Positions 16,360 to 24,248 of a stretch of 64,000 nt of DNA are shown here, one piece after another. Each line of letters begins with the position of its first letter. Within the stretch, counting starts at the first letter, position 1. The translations under genes were made by a program, and so were the position numbers. The notes under the pieces were generated by a model that did not search any database, was not told the DNA's origin, and saw only the letters and a program-made list of their open reading frames with translations. This DNA is from Paenibacillus sp. KS-LC4 (GTDB lineage: Bacteria > Bacillota > Bacilli > Paenibacillales > Paenibacillaceae), in the NCBI RefSeq assembly GCF_036894955.1, contig NZ_CP145905.1, forward strand, positions 5,250,001 through 5,314,000, read 5' to 3'.

Positions 16360-18825
16360 CTAAGGTATGCGCTTCTCATAGCGATGCTCCTCGCCCGTTG
16401 GATCGGTAATAACAATCGTCATATCCCATATATCGCCGACCGCAGGCACGGGAGCCTTCGACAAATACGTATATTTGTCAAAGCCCTCATAGCCGTAAGG
16501 ATCAGGCCCGCCCTTGTTGAACTCAAAGGGAATGTCCCGCAATTCCCTCTGCTCGCTGTCATCCTTCGCTTGTACCGCGATAAGCGTTGGAGCCCCCATA
16601 CCAGTCGGCAGCCACACATCCAGCTGATAGCTCTGCTCTTCTGGCTTAATTCGCATAGACATATGAGCTTTATCGCCCATCACATGCCAGTACACAGGCT
16701 CAGCAAAAGCAGGCTGCTCTGGCGGCGCAGTGGAAGACAGTATGCCAGCTGCGATAAAAGCAGCCAACGCCAGCAGCGCCTCTATACGCACCGCTTGCAC
16801 AAATTTAGGAGCGGAGCTGCTGCCTGCTGCCCCTTTCTCCATCCCTGCCGCCAAACGCGGCATGAGGGAAAAGCGATGATAAGCGCCAATGCCGATAACG
16901 GCAGCCAGCAGCAGCGTTTTTAGCACGACCAAGCGTCCATAGCTGCTGTCTGCGAGCTCCGTCCAAGCGTTAAGCCGCTGCAAGGACAACAGAATGCCTG
17001 TTGCGGCCAGCAAAATAATAATAGGCAGCGCGACCTGTGAAAATCGCTTGATCATGAGCATTAACGCATCTCGCTGCTTCTCGACGCTAGGAAAACCAGT
17101 CTTCCAAGTAGCCCCAATGATGGCGAGGATGCCGCCGAACCATATGGCTGCGGTCCATATATGCACAATATGCGACAGCACCGCCACTGAAAGGAGACTA
17201 GAAGCATTAGCATGACCCGTTAATGGGTAAAGCACCGTTAACAGCAAAGCCATCAGCCACTTCAGCGGCGCAACCCAGCGTTCATCACGCTGCGGCGCAT
17301 AGGCGAGCAGCAGTATAAGCGCCGCCAATGCAGGCCGCAGCCATGCTGCGCGTCCCACCATCGTTGTGGATAAAATCTTCTGATACAGCGCGCCGCCGCT
17401 TCCCATATCAAATGCGCTAAGCTGCTCTGCTAACAGCCATACATGGAAAAACCCTGTGGCGCCAAGCACTAGCGCCGCACCTATAAACAACAGGCGCTCG
17501 CTGCGCTTGCTAAGCAGCCGTGGTATCTCCGAGCTATCCGCACGCGACCAAAGCACATATCTGGCATATAAAAAAGCAGCTATACACGCCGCAGCGATGA
17601 CCTCAACAATCCGCAGCAGCGTGTAAATAACGGTTCGCCAATCGCTCTGATGTCCAGCGTCATGATCATCCGAATGGCCGATCATATTGCCGTCCATATC
17701 CATATCCATGTCATGATCGGCTCCATGATCGCCAGACATTGAATGCCCATGCGATTCATTCGCTGCTTGCTCCGCTTCTCCCGCTGCTCCATCCCCTTCC
17801 GCCGCAGTAGGCGAATTGGGGACCCTGCTTGATGGATCAAGACCTGCTACAGCTTGCTGCTCGCTATTAGCCGTTACAGCAAACTCGTCGCTTGCCGATT
17901 TCCCTTCGCTCCCTTTAGAGGAGCCCGCAGCCTCTTCACTTCCTGCGGGTATTTCGCTGCCCCCGACTGCGGGCGATCGACCCGGTTCCGTTACCGAGCT
18001 AGTTCCGCCTTGACCGGAGCTACTGGAGGCTTCCGCTGTCCCAGCGCTCGCTCCAGTGTCACTTCCTACTCCTTTAACGCTTTCTGAGCCAGCACTTGTT
18101 ACAGGATTCGCCGAGCCGCTTCCATTGCCATTCGTCTTGCCTTCTGAGGAAGTTCCTCCAGATGCCGCGTCTCCAGACACCTTGCCTCCAGAGCCGCTGC
18201 CGGTAGCGTTAACACAACCCTGCGAGCCGCCTTTACCGCCAGCGGCGGCGCTGCTACTGCTGACGCTTCCGCTGCCCGGCTGGCTAGCCGCTCCCGCTGA
18301 AGCATCCTTGCCCGCGCTCGCGCTTCCAGTTCCGGCACTAGGCGAGACGGAGGCGCTAGGCTTCGCCGTAGCCGTAGCTGCCGGTGGCGGCGAGGCGTTG
18401 CTATCACCGCCGTCAAGCGAAATCGTATCGCTTGGCTTCGTCGTCGCGAGCGGCACGCCGACCGCAAAGTGAAAGGAACCGTCCGTGACATGTGTATCCA
18501 CGGACAGCACCTGCCATTTTACCTTATAGATACCTGGAGACAGCTTAGGAATCGTATAAACGAGCCATCTGTCCTTCTCCGCAGACAGCTTGCCCTTTAT
18601 CGCAATGCCAGCCTCATCCTCCAGCACAATCCGGCTTAAATCGGGATCGAACTCTTCTGTATATTGAATGCGAATGGATGAAGGCGATTCGCTTAGCTCG
18701 GCATCCTGAAGCGGAGTCGAGCGCTCCATATTCGCATGCGCGTCTGCAAGGGCCGGATTGCAAAGCATGAACAGCAGCAGCGCCGCCAGCGCAAGCAGGT
18801 TTATTTTCAACTTATAAGGAATCAT
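16360..18825 (-). CDS. CopC-CopD copper-binding/transport fusion protein
   Basis: Predicted copper acquisition or tolerance protein of 821 residues. After a signal peptide (cleavage likely after ALADA29) comes a CopC domain (about 30-135) whose first mature residue is His30, with a second His pair in DTHVTDGSFHF, matching the CopC Cu(II) site. Next is a long Gly/Ser/Ala/Thr-rich linker (about 140-350), a His/Asp/Met-rich patch with DHDMDMDMD and several GH/DH pairs, then about eight membrane spans of CopD (about 395-700) and a C-terminal extracellular YtkA-like segment. Start chosen at 18825 because AAGGAG is 6 nt upstream; the frame extends to 18846. The fusion with so long a linker is unusual. 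Confidence 0.9.
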   Translation of the reverse strand: MIPYKLKINLLALAALLLFMLCNPALADAHANMERSTPLQDAELSESPSSIRIQYTEEFDPDLSRIVLEDEAGIAIKGKLSAEKDRWLVYTIPKLSPGIYKVKWQVLSVDTHVTDGSFHFAVGVPLATTKPSDTISLDGGDSNASPPPAATATAKPSASVSPSAGTGSASAGKDASAGAASQPGSGSVSSSSAAAGGKGGSQGCVNATGSGSGGKVSGDAASGGTSSEGKTNGNGSGSANPVTSAGSESVKGVGSDTGASAGTAEASSSSGQGGTSSVTEPGRSPAVGGSEIPAGSEEAAGSSKGSEGKSASDEFAVTANSEQQAVAGLDPSSRVPNSPTAAEGDGAAGEAEQAANESHGHSMSGDHGADHDMDMDMDGNMIGHSDDHDAGHQSDWRTVIYTLLRIVEVIAAACIAAFLYARYVLWSRADSSEIPRLLSKRSERLLFIGAALVLGATGFFHVWLLAEQLSAFDMGSGGALYQKILSTTMVGRAAWLRPALAALILLLAYAPQRDERWVAPLKWLMALLLTVLYPLTGHANASSLLSVAVLSHIVHIWTAAIWFGGILAIIGATWKTGFPSVEKQRDALMLMIKRFSQVALPIIILLAATGILLSLQRLNAWTELADSSYGRLVVLKTLLLAAVIGIGAYHRFSLMPRLAAGMEKGAAGSSSAPKFVQAVRIEALLALAAFIAAGILSSTAPPEQPAFAEPVYWHVMGDKAHMSMRIKPEEQSYQLDVWLPTGMGAPTLIAVQAKDDSEQRELRDIPFEFNKGGPDPYGYEGFDKYTYLSKAPVPAVGDIWDMTIVITDPTGEEHRYEKRIP

Positions 18826-18973
18826 TCGCCTCTCCTTCCTTCTCATGCAAACAGAGCCGCCGAATGATGGCGACCCCGCTATGCGTAAACAGCACTGCGC
18901 GTTTAGGGCAGCTGCTTTCCTTTGATGTTCGCTGGCAGGCTAAGCACGTTTGCCCGCTGCCGCTTTAGGCGTT

Positions 18974-20038
18974 CTATTTTTTCGTATATATCAGCACAGC
19001 CGCACGGGTGTCGCCAACTGCTGGCAAAAATTCGACAACCGCTCCCGCTTTTTCAGCTGTTTGACGCAAGGACGCTGCGTTTTTGCTGCTGTAGCTTGGA
19101 TCAATATACTGCTTCAGGAAGTCGGCGCTCGCGTTCGTTGAGCCTTTTACAAGGGTCAGGCTATCGCTGGACACAAGCTTCCCATCGACATATACATAAG
19201 GAATGGGGCTGACTTTACCTGCTGGCAGCTTGACGGCTGCATTTTGCACCGTGTAGGTCATCGTTGCCGTATAATTGACCTTCGTATATTCGCCCTCTTT
19301 GCTCTCGTCCGTAGACGTCGAAGCACGAAGCAAATAATAGTCGGCCGCTCCCGTCTTATAAGTCACAAAGCCATTGTCATCCGTTGTCAGCGTCTGACCT
19401 TCGGAGTTGCTGCGGCGAATGAGCGATACCTCTGCATCCGCTACCGGCTTGCCCTTCAGCAGCAGTTGCACCTTTACCTCCTGCCCTGGCACGGCAGCCG
19501 CCGGATTGAACTGTGGAACGAATTCCGCACGGTCAAGGCTTACCGGATTTGCAAAGCCTTTCAGCGCGCTGACCCGGGCAAGAAGAGGAAGATCGCTGAT
19601 GGCTACGAACGATTTCGCACTGCGCATCGAGCGGCTGAGCGAGGTCGTATTCACGCTGTCCGACTCACCGGTCACAATGTAAGCGCCTGGCGATGCCGCC
19701 GAGAAGGAAGCGACAAAACCATTGTTTACGGCTGGTTCCGTCTCTGTAGCTGCTTCCCCTGTGTAAAACCGTGTTGACGTAATGTCCGTCTTCACACCTG
19801 CTGGAGAGGTCACATAAACCTTTGAGCTGTCTACGCCCCATTGGCCGGTAATGCGATAGCTTTTGTGATCATTGGAGTGGTTGCCGAAAAGCATATCCAC
19901 ATACGCAACCTCACCCTGCGCGATAATCGGCGCATTCGTCTGTGTCCAGCCGTCATGAGCGAACGCCGTCGCCGAGACGCTGAATGTTAGTACTGCGGCA
20001 AGCGCTGCGGCTGCCAGTTTCTTTTTCCAAACGATCAT
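18974..20038 (-). CDS. Secreted DUF4198-type protein
   Basis: Exported protein of 354 residues with a clean Sec signal peptide (KKKLAAAALAAVLTFSVSATAFA, cleavage before HDGWT). The mature part begins with a histidine and resembles DUF4198/nickel-uptake-associated periplasmic proteins: a beta-rich N-terminal half and a carboxypeptidase-regulatory-like domain around residues 190-255 (VPGQEVKVQLLLKGKPVADAEVSLI, then DDNGFVTYKT). It lies upstream of the CopC-CopD gene on the same strand with a ~150-bp gap, so a role in metal handling at the cell surface is plausible but not shown. Ribosome site AGGGGG before the ATG. Confidence 0.75.
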   Translation of the reverse strand: MIVWKKKLAAAALAAVLTFSVSATAFAHDGWTQTNAPIIAQGEVAYVDMLFGNHSNDHKSYRITGQWGVDSSKVYVTSPAGVKTDITSTRFYTGEAATETEPAVNNGFVASFSAASPGAYIVTGESDSVNTTSLSRSMRSAKSFVAISDLPLLARVSALKGFANPVSLDRAEFVPQFNPAAAVPGQEVKVQLLLKGKPVADAEVSLIRRSNSEGQTLTTDDNGFVTYKTGAADYYLLRASTSTDESKEGEYTKVNYTATMTYTVQNAAVKLPAGKVSPIPYVYVDGKLVSSDSLTLVKGSTNASADFLKQYIDPSYSSKNAASLRQTAEKAGAVVEFLPAVGDTRAAVLIYTKK

Positions 20039-20203
20039 TAAAATAGCCCCCTGAGCATTGATATTGGATAACTAAATCCTATTATATCGACCTGCCCGCA
20101 GGGAAAGAATGACTACAAAGGGCTATTTCCGCACCAGCATTACCGCCAAGCTGTGAACCTTTGATGACGCTTCGCCTGCCTTGCACAAGCCCCCTTCAAA
20201 GCT

Positions 20204-20854
20204 CTAGTCCCGCAAATATCCTTGCTCGAACGCATATTTCGCCAGCTGTACGCGATTGTCCAAATGAAGCTTCTGCAAAATGTTTTTGAGATGGTTCTTC
20301 ACCGTATGCTCGGAAATCATCAGCATGCTGGCAATATCCCGATTGCCCGCTCCCTGTGCCACACAACGCAAAATCTCCTGCTCCCGCGCCGTGAGCGGAC
20401 TTTCCTCCTGCTGCCTGCCCGCTCCTGCAAGGGCAAACTCCTGCAAAATGCGCTGCGCCAGCTCCCGCGACAAAGGCGCTTCATCAAGCGCAATCGCCTT
20501 CAAATATTCGCGCCAGGCTCCGGGATTTAAATTTTTAAGCAAATAGCCTTGCGCACCTTTCTTTAGCGCCTCAAACAGATGCGTTATATCATCCGATACG
20601 GTTATAATCACGATTTTCACATAAGGGTAACGGGCTTTGATTTCCTTCGTCGCTTCTAGCCCGTCCATCTCTTTCATATTAATATCCATCAAAATCAAAT
20701 CCGGCATTAGCTGCTCCGTAAGGGCAAGCGCTTCAAGCCCGCTGCTTCCCTCGCCGACCACCTCAAACAAAGGCTCCGCCTGCAAAATCGCCCGAATACC
20801 CTCGCGCGCATGATGATGGTCGTCCACAATTAATATTCGAACCGGCTGAGTCAA
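20204..20854 (-). CDS. NarL/FixJ-type response regulator, orphan
   Basis: Regulator of about 216 residues: receiver domain from VRILIVDDHHHAREGI with phosphoacceptor Asp in LILMDINMKEMDG and Lys in GYLLKNL, then a LuxR helix-turn-helix (LTAREQEILRCVAQGAGNRDIA ending in HTVKNHLKNILQKL). I take TTG 20854 as start (GAGGG 8 nt upstream, giving MTQPVRILIVDDH, the usual family beginning); the frame is open to 20941 and ATG 20875 is an alternative. No histidine kinase is adjacent, so its partner is unknown. It is divergent from the NADH oxidase gene. Confidence 0.88.
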   Translation of the reverse strand: MTQPVRILIVDDHHHAREGIRAILQAEPLFEVVGEGSSGLEALALTEQLMPDLILMDINMKEMDGLEATKEIKARYPYVKIVIITVSDDITHLFEALKKGAQGYLLKNLNPGAWREYLKAIALDEAPLSRELAQRILQEFALAGAGRQQEESPLTAREQEILRCVAQGAGNRDIASMLMISEHTVKNHLKNILQKLHLDNRVQLAKYAFEQGYLRD

Positions 20855-21015
20855 GCCGCATCCCTCTTTTCTCATTGACGTCTGGCCCTCGCGCCACTGC
20901 CCTGCTATTCTATGACTAGATAGAGTATACCCATTGTACACCTTTCATTGTGCCTGAAAATAACTCGTTTGAATATGGCTCGAACGGGCTATGCCTTACC
21001 TTATCTTACCTTGTC

Positions 21016-21033
21016 TTGTGAAAAAGTTCACAA
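21016..21033. promoter_or_regulatory. Rex box 1
   Basis: TTGTGAAAAAGTTCACAA is an exact TTGTGAA-N4-TTCACAA inverted repeat, the consensus for Rex, the NADH/NAD+ sensing repressor. It lies upstream of the probable promoter (TTGTTT at 21042, TATGCT at 21065, 17-bp spacer) of the flavoprotein gene. Confidence 0.85.
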
Positions 21034-21041
21034 TTCCGACC

Positions 21042-21070
21042 TTGTTTTCAGGCATCGAATGCATTATGCT
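21042..21070 (+). promoter_or_regulatory. Candidate sigma-A promoter of the NADH oxidase gene
   Basis: TTGTTT and TATGCT separated by 17 bp, lying between Rex box 1 and Rex box 2, so Rex bound at either box would block polymerase. Moderate match to consensus. Confidence 0.45.
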
Positions 21071-21085
21071 AAGACCAACAACACA

Positions 21086-21103
21086 TTGTGAATCATTTCA
21101 CAT
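21086..21103. promoter_or_regulatory. Rex box 2
   Basis: TTGTGAATCATTTCACAT, one mismatch from the TTGTGAA-N4-TTCACAA palindrome; covers the expected transcription start region. Confidence 0.75.
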
Positions 21104-21115
21104 TAAACATTATGG

Positions 21116-21133
21116 TTGTGAAAACATTCACAT
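21116..21133. promoter_or_regulatory. Rex box 3
   Basis: TTGTGAAAACATTCACAT, one mismatch from the Rex palindrome, starting exactly 30 bp after Rex box 2 and ending 21 bp before the ATG. Confidence 0.75.
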
Positions 21134-21154
21134 ACACTCGAGGAGGCCCCTACT

Positions 21155-22582
21155 ATGAAGGTTACCGTTATTGGATGTACACATGCAGGAACTGCCGCTA
21201 TAAATCAAATGATCAAGCTACACCCTGAGGCGGAAATTACCGTTTTCGAGAAAAATGACAACATTTCCTTCCTGTCGTGCGGCATCGCCCTTCATGTCGG
21301 CGGGGTCGTCAAAGATCCAACCAAGCTTTTCTACGCTTCGCCTGAGCAGCTCGCTGTCATGGGCGTTCAAACGCATATGCAGCATGAGGTACTGAACGTC
21401 GATACCGAAGCAAAAACCGTAACCGTCCGCAATCTGCTGACGAATGAAACGTTTGCCAACAGCTATGACAAGCTCGTCGTAACGACTGGCTCGTGGCCGA
21501 TTATTCCGAAGCTTGAAGGCATAGAGCTTGAAAATATTGTTTTATGCAAAAACTACAATCACGCCCAAACGATTATTGAAAAAGCGAAATATGCAAGCCG
21601 CATTGCTGTCATCGGCGCGGGCTACATCGGCATCGAGCTGGTGGAAGCGTTCGAGCAGCTCGGCAAGCAGGTGACGCTGATTGATAATATGGATCGTATT
21701 TTGTATAAATATTTGGATCAGGAATACACCGACGTCATTGAAGCCGATCTCGTCGCCCATGGCATTGAGCTTGCGCTTGACCAGACCGTTACTGGCTTTA
21801 AAGGCACGAATGGAGAAGTGAAGCAGATTTTGACGACCAAAGGCGAATACGAGGCTGATCTTGTCATTATGTGCATCGGCTTCCGTCCTAATACGGAGCT
21901 GCTGAAGGGCCAAGTTGATATGCTGCCCAATGGCGCAATTATCGTCGACGAATACATGCGCACCAGCCAACCGGATGTATTCGCTGCCGGAGACAGCTGC
22001 GCCGTTATGTATAACCCAACTGGCCAGCACGCCTACATTCCGCTCGCAACGAATGCGGTTCGGATGGGAACGCTCATCGGCAAAAACCTGCTGCAGCCGC
22101 GCGTGAAATATTTAGGCACGCAAGGAACGTCGGCGATTAAGCTTTTTGACTACAATATTGCTTCGACAGGTCTAACTGAGACGGCTGCGCTTGCTGCCGA
22201 AATGAATGTGAAGACGGTCACCATTGTCGAAAACTATCGTCCTGAATTTATGCCAACGTTCGAAGAGGTCACGCTAAAAATCGTTTATGAAGCGGACAGC
22301 GAGCGTATCGTAGGTGCACAAATTTTATCGAAGGCCGATCTGACGCAAATGATGAATACGATGTCGGTATGCATTCAAAATCGCATGACGATTGATGAGC
22401 TTGGCTTCGTCGACTTCTTCTTCCAGCCGCATTACAATAAGCCGTGGAGCTTGCTTAACCAAGCAGCGCTTCAAGCGGCAGCGCCTGCCCCTGATGAGCA
22501 GGTGGAGACGCAAGCACAAGCAAGGATGGCTGCCCCTGATGCAGTAAAGACACAGGCTGCTCCGGCTGCCGAAACGATCTAA
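21155..22582 (+). CDS. nox: NADH oxidase / CoA-disulfide reductase family flavoprotein
   Basis: FAD- and NAD(P)H-dependent oxidoreductase of 475 residues. FAD motif near the N-terminus (VTVIGCTHAGTAAI), redox-active Cys42 in FLSCGIALH, second Rossmann motif for NADH (IAVIGAGYIGIELVEAF, about 151-167), second FAD motif DVFAAGDSCAV and a C-terminal dimerisation domain. Members reduce O2 to water or CoA disulfide; a single cysteine fits either. Rex boxes in front predict induction when NADH rises, so the job is NAD+ regeneration. The ~30 residues after the normal end (APAPDEQVETQAQARMAAP onward) are an unusual Ala/Gln/Pro-rich tail. Ribosome site GAGGAGG. Symbol tentative. Confidence 0.88.
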   Translation: MKVTVIGCTHAGTAAINQMIKLHPEAEITVFEKNDNISFLSCGIALHVGGVVKDPTKLFYASPEQLAVMGVQTHMQHEVLNVDTEAKTVTVRNLLTNETFANSYDKLVVTTGSWPIIPKLEGIELENIVLCKNYNHAQTIIEKAKYASRIAVIGAGYIGIELVEAFEQLGKQVTLIDNMDRILYKYLDQEYTDVIEADLVAHGIELALDQTVTGFKGTNGEVKQILTTKGEYEADLVIMCIGFRPNTELLKGQVDMLPNGAIIVDEYMRTSQPDVFAAGDSCAVMYNPTGQHAYIPLATNAVRMGTLIGKNLLQPRVKYLGTQGTSAIKLFDYNIASTGLTETAALAAEMNVKTVTIVENYRPEFMPTFEEVTLKIVYEADSERIVGAQILSKADLTQMMNTMSVCIQNRMTIDELGFVDFFFQPHYNKPWSLLNQAALQAAAPAPDEQVETQAQARMAAPDAVKTQAAPAAETI

Positions 22583-22610
22583 CAGCTTGAGAGGCTTATG
22601 ATTCAAATAC

Positions 22611-22651
22611 AAGGGCTATATCTGGAACTAAACATTCCGGGGATAGCCCTT
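22611..22651 (+). terminator. Terminator after the NADH oxidase gene
   Basis: AAGGGCTAT pairs with ATAGCCCTT across a ~22-nt loop and is followed by TGTTAT. It lies between convergent genes and may also serve the minus strand. Confidence 0.65.
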
Positions 22652-22696
22652 GTTATATGCTTTAGGCAGCATACGGATAACGATTTGTTAGTGTTA

Positions 22697-23776
22697 TTAT
22701 CCCTTTTTCCAAACCAGTTTATTATGAATGACGATGGGGGTAAGTACTAGAAAAATACCCGCCAGCACGAATACAGCTCCATAAATAATTAGAGATTGTG
22801 TGTTTAAAGGGATATCCATACCAAATACAATAATATCCATATCCCCACTTTTTGTCGGCAGCAGCATCAAATTTATGCCCCGATAACCAATATATAAACC
22901 AGCGAGGCATGCAATCATTTTAATATAAAGCCAAGATCTTCGCAGTTGCGCCGATTTAATTTCATCGATGTACAGCCAATAGCCAATTACATTGAATAAA
23001 GTGAAAATGACAATCCATTTCCATTTATTTCGAGTATGATTGACATACAAATTTGTAGTGGCCCAGACGATAAAGAGCAGCCAGTATATAATAAGCAATA
23101 CACGCCCCAAAAAATAAAATTGATATGGATACTTCCATTGCATCACATCAATAGCAAAAGTTACAGTACGATCGGTGCTTTGAGCCAATAATGAATATTT
23201 ATAGTTTTTAATAAGCCAAACACCGTTTGGAGTAGGAGTTTTAAATTCCCCATAAGAATTGATAGGCGTGTTCGCAGGATATATATATTCATAAGGATAC
23301 TCTAGACTAGATTTTCCGGCAGGAACCCGTTTAAACCCGATTGCCGAAATACTCGTATTATTTTCCAAAATATCGACTAGGAGCTCCTCGGACATTTCAT
23401 CATTATTAGCGTATGTTTTAGCCACATCAAAAACCTGATTTAATTTGTCTTGTGAAATATTGTCGTTCCATACGCTATATAGAAGTAAAATAGCAGAGCC
23501 TAAAACACCAAGTATCACAATGAGCGCTAAAAATCTCCTTGCTCGCGTACGGCGAATAACATCATTTTCGGTTAATTCCTTCTTTAGTTTATTTACATCG
23601 CCGAATTTTTCAAAGGCAGTTCGAATGCTCTCTTCCAAAGAAAGACCTTGGCTTTGCAATTCATCTATAGACTCCAGCAAGTGGACACGCATTTCTTCCT
23701 TAAGCTCTCTTACTTGAGCGGTATCCCGTACATTTTGGTATAGCTCATCAATAAATGCATCAATTTGCTTCATCAT
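22697..23776 (-). CDS. Membrane protein with DUF1700/permease-prefix N-terminal domain
   Basis: Protein of 359 residues. The first ~75 residues are a soluble helical domain (IDAFIDELYQNVRD, LKEEMRVHLLESIDEL, LEESIRTAFEKFGD) seen in DUF1700/'permease prefix' proteins, which commonly sit next to PadR regulators. A span follows at about 80-100, then an extracytoplasmic domain (about 105-205), and four or five further spans in the C-terminal half. The gene overlaps the PadR gene by four bases and is translated with it. Function unknown; likely a sensor or modulator working with that regulator. Somewhat AT-richer than its neighbours. Confidence 0.75.
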   Translation of the reverse strand: MMKQIDAFIDELYQNVRDTAQVRELKEEMRVHLLESIDELQSQGLSLEESIRTAFEKFGDVNKLKKELTENDVIRRTRARRFLALIVILGVLGSAILLLYSVWNDNISQDKLNQVFDVAKTYANNDEMSEELLVDILENNTSISAIGFKRVPAGKSSLEYPYEYIYPANTPINSYGEFKTPTPNGVWLIKNYKYSLLAQSTDRTVTFAIDVMQWKYPYQFYFLGRVLLIIYWLLFIVWATTNLYVNHTRNKWKWIVIFTLFNVIGYWLYIDEIKSAQLRRSWLYIKMIACLAGLYIGYRGINLMLLPTKSGDMDIIVFGMDIPLNTQSLIIYGAVFVLAGIFLVLTPIVIHNKLVWKKG

Positions 23777-24102
23777 TCGACCCCTTCCAAAAAAGTGGAA
23801 AGCACTTGATTAATTTCAATCCACTCCTGTTTTTTCTGCCTCAATCGATCTACACCGCCGGTAAGAATTTTATAATACTTCCTTCTGCTGCCCCCAGACT
23901 CGCTGTCATTCCAATATGATTCAATAAGCCCGTTTTTCTCCATTCTTTTCAAAGATAAATACATCGTTCCCTCTTTTAATTCAAATTGTGATTTATGATG
24001 AGCCATCTTAGCCATCTCGTAACCGTACATATCTTTCTCAAACAACAACGAAAGAATAATAATATCGATATAGCCCTTCAAAATCTCTTTCTCAATTGGC
24101 AA
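23773..24102 (-). CDS. PadR-family transcriptional regulator
   Basis: Winged-helix regulator of 109 residues: KEILKGYIDIIILSLLFEKDMYGYEM at the N-terminus, LKEGTMYLSLKRMEKNGLIESYW as the recognition and wing part, then GSRRKYYKIL, all typical of the short PadR class. Starts with TTG at 24102 behind AGGAGG (9-nt spacing). A PadR-like dyad (ATGT ATATAAAT ATAT, last half imperfect) lies just upstream near 24125-24145 and suggests self-regulation. Its target is probably its own operon including the downstream membrane protein. Confidence 0.9.
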   Translation of the reverse strand: MPIEKEILKGYIDIIILSLLFEKDMYGYEMAKMAHHKSQFELKEGTMYLSLKRMEKNGLIESYWNDSESGGSRRKYYKILTGGVDRLRQKKQEWIEINQVLSTFLEGVE

Positions 24103-24210
24103 AAGGTGTCACCTCCTAAACTGCATTATATATTTATATACATTGCTATGCAAGGTAGTTGATCAAAATAGACACCCAACCCGCACAACCTTTAAGCAGC
24201 AAGTGAAAAA

Positions 24211-24244
24211 GCACCCCCTCGCTCTCATTGAGCGAAGGGGTGCT
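24211..24244 (-). terminator. Terminator of the SLH protein gene
   Basis: Strong hairpin of GCACCCC and TCGCTC arms pairing with GAGCGA and GGGGTGC, followed on the minus strand by TTTTTCAC, directly behind the SLH gene stop. Confidence 0.88.
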
Positions 24245-24248
24245 TCGA

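Noticed and set aside
16264..16923. 219-codon + strand frame opposite the end of the CopC-CopD gene
   Set aside because: Overlaps a terminator and a well-supported gene on the other strand; no family resemblance.
18056..18472. 138-codon Pro/Leu/Ala-rich + strand frame
   Set aside because: It is the antisense reading of the low-complexity Gly/Ser/Ala linker of the CopC-CopD gene; GC-rich repeats open several frames by chance.
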